The notes below the pieces were generated by a model, which was given only the letters and a program-made list of their open reading frames with translations, did not search any database and was not told the DNA's origin. Below, one piece after another: positions 9,074 to 17,510 of a stretch of 64,000 nucleotides of DNA. Made by a program: the position numbers and the translations under genes. The stretch is from Chloroflexota bacterium. GTDB lineage: Bacteria > Chloroflexota > Anaerolineae > Aggregatilineales > Phototrophicaceae. Numbering within the stretch: the stretch's first letter is position 1; each line of letters starts with the position of its first letter. Location of the stretch: the NCBI GenBank assembly GCA_016223085.1, contig JACRPS010000006.1, forward strand, positions 62,001-126,000. The letters run 5' to 3'.

Positions 9074-9347
9074 ATACGTCACGATTGACACGCGCGCGAC
9101 CAGCAACCCGGACGTGATTGAGATCATCACCAACATGACACTGACCGACAGTGCCGAGGAGGTGTACCGCAGCTTCGAGGACGGCGATCAGGGATCGCCA
9201 ATCGCCCAGATGCTGTTTAACGCCGTGCCGGGCCTGGCCGGGCTGGTGATTACGCCGAATACGCTGGCAGTGATCCGCAAGCCGGATGTCCCCTGGGAAA
9301 CCATCGTGGACGACGTGCGCGATGCCCTGCGCGATTTTTTCCTGTAA
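9066..9347 (+). CDS. Nfu/NifU N-terminal-domain-like small protein
   Basis: The 93-residue protein matches the pattern of the Nfu N-terminal domain (Nfu_N): an N-terminal strand with an NP motif, then GSPIAQMLFNAVPGLAGLVITPNTLAVIRKPDVPWETI near residues 43-80. The C-terminal Nfu domain with its CxxC cluster ligands is absent, so it cannot assemble Fe-S clusters alone by the known mechanism. It overlaps the MOSC stop by 8 nt and is surely cotranslated with it. Family call is by motif pattern. Confidence 0.75.
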   Translation: MSEYVTIDTRATSNPDVIEIITNMTLTDSAEEVYRSFEDGDQGSPIAQMLFNAVPGLAGLVITPNTLAVIRKPDVPWETIVDDVRDALRDFFL

Positions 9348-9354
9348 CAAACCG

Positions 9355-9383
9355 GTAGGGGCGAACCGCCGGTTCGCCCCTAC
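9355..9383. repeat. REP-like palindrome, perfect
   Basis: Perfect inverted repeat, arms GTAGGGGCGAACCG/CGGTTCGCCCCTAC around one central C. The identical 29-mer recurs at 34157-34185. Confidence 0.9.
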
Positions 9384-9400
9384 GCCAGGAAGGTAAACCC

Positions 9401-9871
9401 TTGACTCCCGAAGACCGCGCCCTGCTGATCGCCCTGCTGACCCGCCAGCGCGTGCTGGCGCTGTCGGTGCTGGTGGACGGCGCGCCTTACACCGGGCTGC
9501 TGCCGTTTGCAGCGCTGCCCGACTTCACCGGCGTGCTGGTTCATGCCTCGAAGCTGGCGCGGCATAGCGCCGGGCTGGAGGAGGGCGCGCCTTTCAGCCT
9601 GCTGATTCACCAGCCGGACACGCCGGAGGCCGACCCACAGCAGCTCCCACGCGTGGCGCTGGAAGGCGCGGTGCGGCGGCTGGCGAAAGATACGCCCGCT
9701 TATACCGGGGCGCGCGCCGTCTATCTGGCAAAATTCCCCACCAGCGAGCCGACCTTCAACCTGGGCGATTTTGATCTGTACCGGCTGGAATGTCAGCGAG
9801 GCCGCTTTGTAGCGGCGTTTGGCCGCATCTACAATCTGGCAGCCGCCACGCTGCGCGGCCTCGAGTCATAA
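9401..9871 (+). CDS. Pyridoxamine-phosphate-oxidase-fold (HugZ/CREG-like) protein
   Basis: A 156-residue protein with the split-barrel flavin-binding pattern. RQRVLALSVLVDGAPYTGLLPF and VLVHASKLARHSAGLEEGAPFSLLIHQP in the first half correspond to the strands and helix that contact FMN in general-stress and HugZ-like proteins. The second half RLECQRGRFVAAFGRIYNL resembles the CREG/HugZ dimer region. It starts with TTG, supported by CAGGAAGG upstream. It follows the MOSC and Nfu-N genes in the same direction after a palindrome. Ligand (FMN, heme or F420) is not determined. Confidence 0.75.
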   Translation: MTPEDRALLIALLTRQRVLALSVLVDGAPYTGLLPFAALPDFTGVLVHASKLARHSAGLEEGAPFSLLIHQPDTPEADPQQLPRVALEGAVRRLAKDTPAYTGARAVYLAKFPTSEPTFNLGDFDLYRLECQRGRFVAAFGRIYNLAAATLRGLES

Positions 9872-10007
9872 CGCGCTCATCACTTTTTTAACCCCCGCTT
9901 CCGATTCTCTTAACTGGCTTTCGAGTGTATCTCATCTTCGAACAGCATTATCCTGAACGTAATCTATTCACTATCCATTCAAAACCTGGACAATAGGAGT
10001 ACAGGAA

Positions 10008-11039
10008 ATGCGTAAGCTGCTGTTGATCGTTTTTGCCCTGCTGGTTGCTGCTGTTCCGGTCTTGGCCCAAGAGGATACGCCCACTATTGCCGAACTGGTC
10101 GTGGCCTCCGCCGGGGGCGAAACGCCGGAATTCACGACCCTGCTGGCTGCCGTGCAGGCCGCTGACCCCACCATCCTGGAAGCCCTGTCGAACCCGGACG
10201 CCGAACTGACCGTATTCGCCCCGACCGACGCCGCCTTTGCCGCCGTGCGGGAAGCGCTGGGCGAGGAAGCCTTTAACGCCGTGCTGGCCGATCAGGCAGC
10301 GTTGAGTGACATTCTGCTGTTCCACGTCGTTGATGGCAAGGTGATGTCGTCGGACGTGGTGGCCGCGCTGACGACTTCCACTGAAGGTAAGGAAGAAGCC
10401 GTGTTGGGCGCCTTCGCCGTGCCGTCGCTGCAAGGCCAGTACATTGACATTGCCCAAGCCGAAGACGGCGCTATCACAATCAACGGCGCGAACCTGAATC
10501 TGGACACGGTGGACATCGAGGCCAGCAATGGCGTGGTCCACGTGATTGATGCAGTCATCATGCCGGAGAGCAGGACGATTGCCGAACTGGTGGTGGACGC
10601 TGCCAGCATGGAAGAAGGCGCAGAATTTACGGCGCTGCTGGCCGCCGTGCAGGCCGCTGACCCGGCAGTGCTGGAAACGCTGTCCAACCCCGACGCCGAA
10701 CTGACCGTGTTTGCCCCGACCGATGCCGCCTTCGCCGCGCTGGGGGAAGATACGCTCAATGCCGTGCTGGCCGACCAGCTGATGCTGACCAGCATCCTGC
10801 TCTATCACGTTGTGCCCGGCGTGGTGCGCTCCGGCGACCTGAAGAAGCTGCTGGAGGAGAACATGAGCATGGACGGCCTGATGGTGGACACGGCGCTGGA
10901 AGGCCAGCAGGTGACGTTCACAGTGGCGGAAGATGGCAGCGTGACGATGAACAACGCCAAAATCATCATGACCGACATTGACGCCGCCAACGGGGTGATC
11001 CACGTGATTGATGCGGTTATCCTGCCGCCGACGGAGTAA
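10008..11039 (+). CDS. Secreted tandem fasciclin (FAS1) domain protein
   Basis: The 343-residue protein has a signal peptide (MRKLLLIVFALLVAAVPVLA, cleavage before QEDT) and two FAS1 domains at about 25-180 and 185-343. Each carries the H1 box (AELTVFAPTDAAFAA), a central HVV, and the terminal NGVVHVIDAVIMP or NGVIHVIDAVILP. FAS1 domains mediate cell-surface adhesion. The two copies are very similar to each other, indicating internal duplication. There is no lipobox or membrane anchor, so it is released or held by non-covalent contacts. AGGAG precedes the start. Confidence 0.93.
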   Translation: MRKLLLIVFALLVAAVPVLAQEDTPTIAELVVASAGGETPEFTTLLAAVQAADPTILEALSNPDAELTVFAPTDAAFAAVREALGEEAFNAVLADQAALSDILLFHVVDGKVMSSDVVAALTTSTEGKEEAVLGAFAVPSLQGQYIDIAQAEDGAITINGANLNLDTVDIEASNGVVHVIDAVIMPESRTIAELVVDAASMEEGAEFTALLAAVQAADPAVLETLSNPDAELTVFAPTDAAFAALGEDTLNAVLADQLMLTSILLYHVVPGVVRSGDLKKLLEENMSMDGLMVDTALEGQQVTFTVAEDGSVTMNNAKIIMTDIDAANGVIHVIDAVILPPTE

Positions 11040-11051
11040 ATGACCGTACCC

Positions 11052-11079
11052 GTAGGGGCGCGCTGCCGTGCGCCCCTAC
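11052..11079. repeat. REP-like palindrome
   Basis: Arms GTAGGGGCGC/GCGCCCCTAC around TGCCGT, 12 nt after the fasciclin stop, so it may also act as a transcript-end structure. Confidence 0.85.
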
Positions 11080-11167
11080 CACCGTGTTTCATTGACGAGC
11101 CGCCGGTTGCTGCGGCTCGTTCTGCTTTTGGGCGGGTTTTGCCAGAGTGCTATAGCCCTGAAACAGC

Positions 11168-11195
11168 AATCGCGCTGGCATTCACCAGCGCGATT
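11168..11195. terminator. Hairpin, possible terminator
   Basis: An 11-bp stem (AATCGCGCTGG/CCAGCGCGATT) with a CATTCA-type loop, about 130 nt after the fasciclin stop. No clean U-tract follows, so termination is only a suggestion. Confidence 0.35.
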
Positions 11196-11530
11196 ATTCG
11201 TACAACGGGTTTTACCCAAACTCCCTACCGGAAGTTTCCATCCTGGCTAGGCAGGATGCCCGTCCTGGCAGATATAAGGTTGTCCGTCAGTTTGCATCAA
11301 GTGCGCCCCTTTCTCCAACCTTATGTCTGATACTTTTATCGTAGTGAGACTTCCCGTTTCTGTCAATCACCCTAGTGTTAAGAATCCGTCCAAAATTCAG
11401 TTTCTCATATTTACGTAACTCATTTTGCAATAATGAACTCGGCAAAACATGTGAAACCGCTTATACTAGCGCCAGTCGGGTTGCACCTGCCCGGCGCGAA
11501 AGGCAGATACAGGTTCAACCGAGCGCTCCT

Positions 11531-13477
11531 ATGATTCATTCGGTTCGGCGGGCCGATTGGCCGGTGCTGCTGCTGGTGATCGCCGTCGCGGCGGTCGTAC
11601 GTTTTAATAACCTGGGCGTCAGTGAATACCATTACGACCATGCCACCTTGTCGCGTCTGGCGCAGCAGATGATCGAAACGCGGACGCTGGCGACGCTCGG
11701 CATGACCACCTCGGTCGGCTTACCCAACGCGCCCGCCAGCGTGTACGTGGTGGCGCTGCCGTACCTGTTCACCGATGACCTGCTGCTGGTGAACGCCTTT
11801 CTGGTGGCGCTCAACGTGGGCGGCGTGGCGCTGCTATGGCTGCTGGCGCACCGTTATTTTGGCTCATCCGTTGGGCTGGCGGCGGGCATGATCTACGCGC
11901 TGAATCCCTGGGCCGCGTTTTACAGCCGGGGTATCTGGGCGCAGAATTTTTTGACACCGTTTATCCTGCTGGCGTTCCTGCTGGGACTGCTGGGCTTCTT
12001 CGAGGGCAAACGGTGGGCGCAGGCGGCCTGTCTGCCGGTGCTGCTGTTTGGCGCGCAGATTCACTATGCCGCCTGGACGCTGCTGCCGGTGTATCTGTGG
12101 CTGCTGTGGCTGGGGCGGCGTCAGCTTTCATGGCGCGCGCTGGCGGTCAGCGCCGCCCTGGGGGCGCTCGTCGTCGCGCCGTTTGCGGTCGGCATTATCC
12201 AGTGGGCTGCCGGGCGCGAAGGAGCACAGACGCTTGGCGTGGTGTTTGGCAGCCGTCCGGTGGACATTCACCGACAAACGCTGCTGTTCCCGCTGTGGCT
12301 GGCAACCGGCCTGAGCATGGAACGGGTAGTCGCGCCGCAGAGCGATCTGCTGGCGCAACTGCCGCCGCCCTCGGCGCTGTGGGCGCTGGTCGGCCTGCTG
12401 GCGCTGCCCGGTCTGGCGCAGGTGGCGCGCCGCCAGCCGCGCCTGCTACCGCTGGTGGTACTGTGGCTGGGACTGCCGGTGCTGGCGTTTTTGCCGACCT
12501 TCGCGCCGGTGTATACCCACTATTTTATCGCGCTGATTCCGGCGCTGGCGCTGCTGTCCGGCATCGGGTTAGCCTGGCTGGCGGAGCAGTATGGTCTGGT
12601 CAGTCGGCTGGCCGCTGCGGGGGTGGCCGCCGCGATTCTGTTTTCGCAGGGCGTCTGGTGGAACAACCTGCTCCAGTACATCAACAGCACCGCCACGCCG
12701 CCCGGCTGGCCGTCGTCGGACGGCTTCAGCGTGCCGATGGGCTACCTGCTGGACATCCGCAGCCGCCTCAGCCCGGTGCAGGACGTACTGCTGCTGAACA
12801 GCCTGCCGCTGAAAAGCGACCTAACCATCTGGTCGCCGCTGCTCTACCACCGGGTGAGCTGCCTGCGTGAAGTGGTGTCCGCCGAAGGGGGCATCGCCGT
12901 TTTCCCGCACCACCCGTTCGCCGTGCTGACCGCGCCCGGCGGCAACCCGTATCCACTGCCGGCGCTGTACGCCAACCCGGCGCAGACCGTGCTGCCGCTG
13001 CGTCCCGGCGAGGGCGAATACACGCTGGCCGTGTTTGACCGCGCGCCGGCCTGGCCCGGCCCGGCGCTGGTCAGTATTCCCCCGGCGCGGTTTGACAACG
13101 ACGTCCGGCTGATGGGCTATGCGCTTGAACCGGAACGCCTGTATCTGGATTGGGAACTGCCCGCCCGTCCGGCCCAGGACGAGCAGTATTTTTATTTCGC
13201 CCACTTCCTGAATGCGACCGGCAACCGCATCGCCCAGCGCGATTCGAACTTCTGGCCGTCCAAATACTGGTGCGAGGGCGACCGTGCCGTACTGTGGGTG
13301 GATACCGCCGTGCCGCTGACACAAACGGCGGCGTTGCGCGTCGGGCTGTACCGCGTGGTTAACGGCCTGTTTGTGAACAGCAGCGTGCTGGACGACAGCG
13401 GCAATTCGCTCGGCTTGTGGGTGGATGTGCCGCTGAAGGCAGTCATGAGTGATGAGCAAAAAGTGATGGGTCCATGA
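11531..13477 (+). CDS. GT39-like multispanning glycosyltransferase/membrane protein
   Basis: Start ATG 11531 is preferred because the hydrophobic first helix (WPVLLLVIAVAAVVRF) begins 8 residues later, as in polyprenol-dependent GT-C glycosyltransferases. The 648-residue protein has about 10-11 membrane segments up to residue ~390 and a C-terminal extracytoplasmic domain of roughly 250 residues. The first loop reads YHYDHATLSRLAQQM, where GT-C enzymes usually have a catalytic Asp-Glu or Asp-His; here an Asp-His pair is present. It would transfer sugar from a lipid carrier to an outside acceptor. No Shine-Dalgarno is obvious and the donor is unknown. Confidence 0.7.
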   Translation: MIHSVRRADWPVLLLVIAVAAVVRFNNLGVSEYHYDHATLSRLAQQMIETRTLATLGMTTSVGLPNAPASVYVVALPYLFTDDLLLVNAFLVALNVGGVALLWLLAHRYFGSSVGLAAGMIYALNPWAAFYSRGIWAQNFLTPFILLAFLLGLLGFFEGKRWAQAACLPVLLFGAQIHYAAWTLLPVYLWLLWLGRRQLSWRALAVSAALGALVVAPFAVGIIQWAAGREGAQTLGVVFGSRPVDIHRQTLLFPLWLATGLSMERVVAPQSDLLAQLPPPSALWALVGLLALPGLAQVARRQPRLLPLVVLWLGLPVLAFLPTFAPVYTHYFIALIPALALLSGIGLAWLAEQYGLVSRLAAAGVAAAILFSQGVWWNNLLQYINSTATPPGWPSSDGFSVPMGYLLDIRSRLSPVQDVLLLNSLPLKSDLTIWSPLLYHRVSCLREVVSAEGGIAVFPHHPFAVLTAPGGNPYPLPALYANPAQTVLPLRPGEGEYTLAVFDRAPAWPGPALVSIPPARFDNDVRLMGYALEPERLYLDWELPARPAQDEQYFYFAHFLNATGNRIAQRDSNFWPSKYWCEGDRAVLWVDTAVPLTQTAALRVGLYRVVNGLFVNSSVLDDSGNSLGLWVDVPLKAVMSDEQKVMGP

Positions 13478-13527
13478 ACCGTCTTTACTCATCCCTCATC
13501 CCTCGTTACTCATCGCTTAAAGGAATA

Positions 13528-13944
13528 ATGATGCCCTCTATCTCCTACACCACCTCGCTCGACGCGATCACGCCGGACAAGCTGCGCGGCTTTTTTGTCG
13601 GCTGGCCGAACCCGCCCACGCCGGAAACCCATCTACGCATTTTGCAGGGCAGCAGCCATGTCATCCTGGCGCTGGATGATGCGACCGGCAGCGTCGTTGG
13701 CTTCATCACCGCCATCAGCGATGGCGTGTCGTCGGCCTACATCCCGCATCTGGAAGTGCTGCCGGCCTATCAGGGGCAGGGCATCGGCAGCGAACTGGTG
13801 CGGCAAATGCTGGAACGGCTGCGCCACCTGTACATGATTGATCTGGTGTGTGACGATGGCCTGAAAGCGTTTTACGGGCGGCTGGGCCTGAAGCCGCATC
13901 TGGCGATGATCGTCCGCAATTATGACCGGCAGGCCGGGGCGTGA
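13528..13944 (+). CDS. GNAT-family N-acetyltransferase
   Basis: A compact 138-residue GNAT protein. SSAYIPHLEVLPAYQGQGIGSELVRQMLERLR at about residues 64-96 is the acetyl-CoA motif A (Q-x-x-G-x-G/A), followed by the C-terminal DGLKAFYGRLGLKPHLAM. AAAGGAATA precedes the ATG pair at 13528/13531. A longer frame starting at 13474 reads through a low-complexity ACTCATCCCTCAT-type spacer and is not favoured. Substrate unknown. Confidence 0.88.
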   Translation: MMPSISYTTSLDAITPDKLRGFFVGWPNPPTPETHLRILQGSSHVILALDDATGSVVGFITAISDGVSSAYIPHLEVLPAYQGQGIGSELVRQMLERLRHLYMIDLVCDDGLKAFYGRLGLKPHLAMIVRNYDRQAGA

Positions 13945-14040
13945 CCCAGCCAGTGATCGGACCAGCAGTACAGACCATATCGTATCCCCATCAACAATGC
14001 GGTACAATGGAGACAGTTTATTGCATTTTGAGAGCGCGTC

Positions 14041-14613
14041 ATGACAGAATTGCAGGACCTGGTTTTCCCCGACGAAGGCCAGCCAAACCGCGCCAAAGCG
14101 GCGCTGGTGGGCATCTTTGGCGGGCTGGCCGGCGCCTATGCGCTCCGGCTGTACGCGCGCCACATCGCGCCGGCGCTGTTCCCGTACCAGGCGGACCCGG
14201 CCTATCACGACATCAACCCGGCGCACTCCATCGCGCTGAACGGGCGGCACTACCAGACCGGCGAGTCTGCTCCGGCGGCATTGGGGCGGTTGGGGTATAA
14301 CCAGATTGTTGGCGAAGCGCCGGACGTCACCACGCGGGAAAAGCTGGAAGACTGGATGCCGGTTATTCTGGGAATAGGCGCGGGAGTGATGTACGGTGGC
14401 ACGCGCACGACCACCCACGCCCGTGACATCGCCGGGGGCTTCTTTTACGGCATACGCCTGTGGCTGATGGACACGATTGGCGCGGCGCTGCTGGGGCTGC
14501 GTCCAGGGCCGGGCGCCTATTCGCGCCCACAGCACCTGTGGCGGCTGGTTGGGTTCTGGGTGTACAGCCTGACGACCACCGCCGTCACGCGCATTTTGTA
14601 CCGGATGGTTTAA
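14041..14613 (+). CDS. Conserved-looking hypothetical membrane protein
   Basis: The family of this 190-residue protein was not recognised. It has weakly hydrophobic segments near residues 20-38 (AALVGIFGGLAGAYALRLYA), 108-122 (MPVILGIGAGVMYGG) and 135-155, with small glycine-rich helices resembling membrane-inserted pairs. It is rich in Arg and Tyr. It lies just upstream of the microcompartment shell genes in the same direction (90 nt gap), so a link to that locus is possible but unsupported by its sequence. Confidence 0.65.
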   Translation: MTELQDLVFPDEGQPNRAKAALVGIFGGLAGAYALRLYARHIAPALFPYQADPAYHDINPAHSIALNGRHYQTGESAPAALGRLGYNQIVGEAPDVTTREKLEDWMPVILGIGAGVMYGGTRTTTHARDIAGGFFYGIRLWLMDTIGAALLGLRPGPGAYSRPQHLWRLVGFWVYSLTTTAVTRILYRMV

Positions 14614-14703
14614 AATAGAGTCGTCCTGCTGGGGGACAGAATCATCAACGTGGCTGGAGGCGGGACGCCTGCGGCCAACTTGCCAACAACGAAGGAGCAC
14701 AGA

Positions 14704-15021
14704 ATGGCAGAAGCACTCGGCATGATTGAAACCAAATCCTTTGCGGCGCTGGTCGAAGCCGCCGACGCGATGGTGAAAGCCGCCCGCGTGGAATTGGTCA
14801 GCTACGAAAAGACCGGCGGCGGTTTTGTGACTGCCATCGTGCGCGGCGACGTAGCGGCGGTGAAGGCGGCGGTGGAAGCCGGCGTGCGCAACGCCGAGAA
14901 GGTGGGCGAGATCGTGGCGGTGCACGTCATTCCGCGCCCACACGTCAACGTGGATGCGGTCATGCCGCTGGGCCGCACCGAAGAAGGCCAGTCGGCCATG
15001 CAGAGCGCCAAAACCAGCTAA
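14704..15021 (+). CDS. Bacterial microcompartment shell protein, BMC-H (hexamer)
   Basis: The 105-residue protein is a canonical single BMC domain of the PduA/EutM/CcmK type. It opens [34 protein letters not shown], then [23 protein letters not shown], and closes with [18 protein letters not shown]. Such subunits form hexagonal tiles of the protein shell enclosing an enzyme pathway, with a central pore for small metabolites. Start is fixed by AAGGAG 8 nt upstream. The vertex protein gene follows after 82 nt. No signature core enzyme (aldehyde-producing lyase, acylating aldehyde dehydrogenase) is adjacent, so this looks like a minimal or satellite shell locus. Confidence 0.95.
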   Translation: MAEALGMIETKSFAALVEAADAMVKAARVELVSYEKTGGGFVTAIVRGDVAAVKAAVEAGVRNAEKVGEIVAVHVIPRPHVNVDAVMPLGRTEEGQSAMQSAKTS

Positions 15022-15103
15022 CCGCGCGCCGGCTTCAGTTTGCGTTTGCGAGACAGGTCATGGGGCGAACTCATGGCCTATTCATGTTGGATGGAGAAGG
15101 TTT

Positions 15104-15403
15104 ATGCTTCTAGCAATGGTCATCGGCACGGTCGTTGCCAGCGCCAAGAGCGAACGCACCGAAGGACTGAAGATGCTGGTCCTGCAGCCGCTGGACCTGG
15201 ACGGCCAGCCTAAAGGCAGCTACGTGGTGGCATTTGACGCGGTGGGCGCGGGCGAGGGGGAAATTGTGCTGTATGCGTCCGGCAGCAGTGCCCGGCAGAC
15301 CCCGGCCACCGAGAACCGCCCCGCTGACGCGACCATCTTCGCCATCGTGGATACCTGGGAGGTCGGCGGCCTCGTCAAATACGAGAAGGCGACGGGGGAA
15401 TAA
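15104..15403 (+). CDS. BMC vertex protein, EutN/CcmL family (BMC-P pentamer)
   Basis: The 99-residue protein has the EutN/CcmL pattern: [26 protein letters not shown], then [26 protein letters not shown], and [15 protein letters not shown] at the end. Pentamers of this protein cap the twelve vertices of a microcompartment shell. GGAGAAGG precedes the ATG. With the BMC-H gene just upstream, facets and vertices are both encoded here, which is in principle the minimum set for a closed shell. Confidence 0.93.
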   Translation: MLLAMVIGTVVASAKSERTEGLKMLVLQPLDLDGQPKGSYVVAFDAVGAGEGEIVLYASGSSARQTPATENRPADATIFAIVDTWEVGGLVKYEKATGE

Positions 15404-15430
15404 GCGGCACAGCACAAGCCAGGTATCCGG

Positions 15431-15459
15431 TTGCGCCAGCATCCGGCAAGCGCCATAAT
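15431..15459 (+). promoter_or_regulatory. Putative sigma-70 promoter of the TIR-FGE gene
   Basis: TTGCGC (15431-15436) and CATAAT (15454-15459) are separated by 17 bp and lie 32 nt upstream of the start codon. This suggests the TIR gene is transcribed separately from the shell genes. Confidence 0.5.
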
Positions 15460-15491
15460 CCCCATACACCGTATCGCGCTGTGGGGGAGTT

Positions 15492-17066
15492 ATGGCGCAG
15501 CTATTTTTCAGCTACAGCCGGGTTGATAGTGCTTTTGTCGAACGCCTGCTGCGGCGCGTGCAGCAGGCCTTTCCGCACCTCACCCTGTGGTATGACCGGA
15601 GTCCGCATGGACTGATCGGCGGTGATAACTGGTGGGATGAAATCCTCAAGGCGATTGCCGAATCGGACGTTTTTATCTACGTGCTGTCAAACGAATCGGT
15701 CAAGTCGCTTTACTGTCAGGCGGAGTTCACCGAAGCGCGCCGCCTGCAAAAGCGCATCATCACCATTCAGGCGCGCGACCGGACGGAACTGACCGACGAT
15801 CTCGACGACATCCAGTTCATTGACATGAAGGACGGCCCCGACGACCCGGACGCGCTGCAACGTCTGAACGCCGCGATCTACAAACAGCTTTCGCTGGCGA
15901 AAAAGCTGCGCCCCCTGTGGAAACCGGCCACGCCCAAACCGCAGAAGGAAACCCAGCCGACACGCCGCGCGGATGCGCCAGAGGTGGTTACGCCGCCGTT
16001 ACGTAATCCAGTGAACCCACACGAGGAAAAACCCTGGTATCGTGATTCGCGTTTTGTCGTGGGCGCCATTCTCGTTCCGTTGATCGTGGCCGTTGTCGGC
16101 GGTCTTTTTTCGCTTATCAACAATGCTGGCGGCACGAATGGCACACCTGCAGCACAACAGCCTACCAACGAGCCACTAACTTCAAGCGCCACACAACCCT
16201 CTTCACAAACGCCTACCGACGCGCCAACGCTCGAAATCGCCTTCATCGTGCAAACGCTGGAGGCGCAGGCGACACTTGACCAAGCTACCGCCACACTTTG
16301 GACAGATACACCTACACCGACCAGAATGCCAACGTTATCCCAGGTTGAACAACTAGCTCTCACTCCTATCACCCGCAACGCCGACTGGCAGCCCCACCAA
16401 CGTGACTTCAACGGCGTACTAATGGTACTTGTCCCGGTAGGCTGCTTCATGATGGGCAGCGAGGAGTACGAGGACACGAAACCCGCGCACCAACAGTGTT
16501 TTGATGAACCCTTCTGGCTGGACAAAACCGAAGTGACCAATGCCCAGTTTGCCGCCTTTAACGGCATATCTGGGCGCGCCAGCAATTGGAGAGGAGGGAA
16601 CCGTCCCCGTGAGCAAATTAACTGGTTCGAGGCACACGATTTCTGCACGTTACGTGACACACGCCTTCCCACAGAAGCCGAATGGGAATACGCGGCACGT
16701 GGGCCAGACGGACTGGTGTATCCCTGGGGTAACAATTGGAACGAAGATCATGCTGTATGGGGCGATAATTCCAACCATCAATCTGCCGATGTGGGCAGTC
16801 ATGTGACAGGCACGTCGTGGGTGGGCGCACAGGATTTGAGCGGCAATGTGTGGGAGTGGGTGAGTTCCTTATTCCAACCTTACCCATATGATAAAAACGA
16901 CGGGCGGGAGGACAAAACAGGAAATCGAACCAATGTTCAACGCGTGCTGCGTGGTGGCTCGTGGGGCAATTCCTCAGACTTCCTTCGCATAATGGGACGT
17001 CTAAAAACCAATCCTGATATGCGACTTAACCTCTTCGGCTTTCGCTGCGCCCGCGATTTTGAATAA
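15492..17066 (+). CDS. TIR domain - transmembrane - FGE/SUMF1-fold protein
   Basis: The 524-residue protein has three parts. Residues 1-140 form a TIR domain (LFFSYSRVDSAFVERLL, then SDVFIYVLSNESVKSLYCQAEF with the Glu expected of TIR NADases). A single membrane helix follows at about 189-210 (FVVGAILVPLIVAVVGGLFSLI), then a Thr/Pro/Gln-rich linker. Residues 310-524 are a formylglycine-generating-enzyme-like C-type-lectin fold (FWLDKTEVTNAQFAAF, LPTEAEWEYAARG, DLSGNVWEWVSS, RVLRGGSWGN, GFRCARDF). The paired catalytic cysteines of true FGE are not visible, so the domain is likely a ligand-binding module. TIR inside and lectin-like fold outside suggests a receptor. Confidence 0.9.
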   Translation: MAQLFFSYSRVDSAFVERLLRRVQQAFPHLTLWYDRSPHGLIGGDNWWDEILKAIAESDVFIYVLSNESVKSLYCQAEFTEARRLQKRIITIQARDRTELTDDLDDIQFIDMKDGPDDPDALQRLNAAIYKQLSLAKKLRPLWKPATPKPQKETQPTRRADAPEVVTPPLRNPVNPHEEKPWYRDSRFVVGAILVPLIVAVVGGLFSLINNAGGTNGTPAAQQPTNEPLTSSATQPSSQTPTDAPTLEIAFIVQTLEAQATLDQATATLWTDTPTPTRMPTLSQVEQLALTPITRNADWQPHQRDFNGVLMVLVPVGCFMMGSEEYEDTKPAHQQCFDEPFWLDKTEVTNAQFAAFNGISGRASNWRGGNRPREQINWFEAHDFCTLRDTRLPTEAEWEYAARGPDGLVYPWGNNWNEDHAVWGDNSNHQSADVGSHVTGTSWVGAQDLSGNVWEWVSSLFQPYPYDKNDGREDKTGNRTNVQRVLRGGSWGNSSDFLRIMGRLKTNPDMRLNLFGFRCARDFE

Positions 17067-17510
17067 CGGCGGGGGTGCAAGGGAAATGGCCGCCATTGGC
17101 CGCCGCAGGCTACAAGCCTACGGCTGAGATAAAAAGCCGCCTTCAGGCGGCTGGCGAAAACCGATTCCCGCTTGATTCATCGTCCTGTAGCGACAGGATG
17201 GATATATCGTGTCCCATTTGTACCGCATTAAGCTCCGCTGTCATGCCGCCCTGGGTTCAAACCCAGGGCTGTCTCTAAAACCAAGTCCACTAAAGGGACT
17301 GGGAAGCATCGTGCTGCGTTGGAATTAGCCCCTTCAGCGGACTTGGCACTTCGGTAGCCGGACGTTTTAACGTCTGGCGGCGCGAACCAAAGCGTTAAGC
17401 TGGTGCATATGGGACACGATCTATCGTGTCCCTACATTTTCATCATGACCGCGAATGACGCGCCCCCGTTTTCGACTGAAAACTGACAACTGAAAACCGA
17501 TAACCGACAA
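17067..17510. repeat. Intergenic composite of imperfect palindromes
   Basis: No gene is credible in these 444 bases. Successive small hairpins occur: GCCGCCTTCAGGCGGC, GCCCTGGGTTCAAACCCAGGGC-type, GTCC-ACTAAAGGGAC, and GGACGTTTTAACGTC. A family REP lies at 17411-17435, and a low-complexity ACTGAAAACTGACAACTGAAAA tract at about 17475-17513 abuts the pstB stop. Similar hairpin units recur at 42540-42750. Confidence 0.6.
17411..17435. repeat. REP-like palindrome
   Basis: Arms GGGACACGAT/ATCGTGTCCC around CT, with the usual TAC end. Confidence 0.8.

Larger units (their letters stand above)
11040..11530. other. Intergenic region with REP palindrome and hairpins
   Basis: No credible gene is seen between the fasciclin and GT39-like genes. 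The stretch holds a family palindrome (11052-11079), a strong hairpin (11168-11195) and a smaller one (11239-11258, arms CATCCTG/CAGGATG). Confidence 0.6.

Noticed and set aside
11375-11530. Longer N-terminus for the GT39-like protein
   Set aside because: The extra 52 residues are low-complexity, AT-richer and precede the first membrane helix of the family; however no strong ribosome site marks 11531 either.
3577-15403. Aldehyde dehydrogenase and HpaI aldolase as cargo of the microcompartment
   Set aside because: They lie 7-11 kb away on the other strand, are separated by unrelated operons, and show no encapsulation-peptide-like extension. The dehydrogenase is also of the non-acylating type.
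15492-17066. TIR-FGE protein as variable protein of a diversity-generating retroelement
   Set aside because: No reverse transcriptase or template repeat is in the window; the FGE fold alone is not sufficient.
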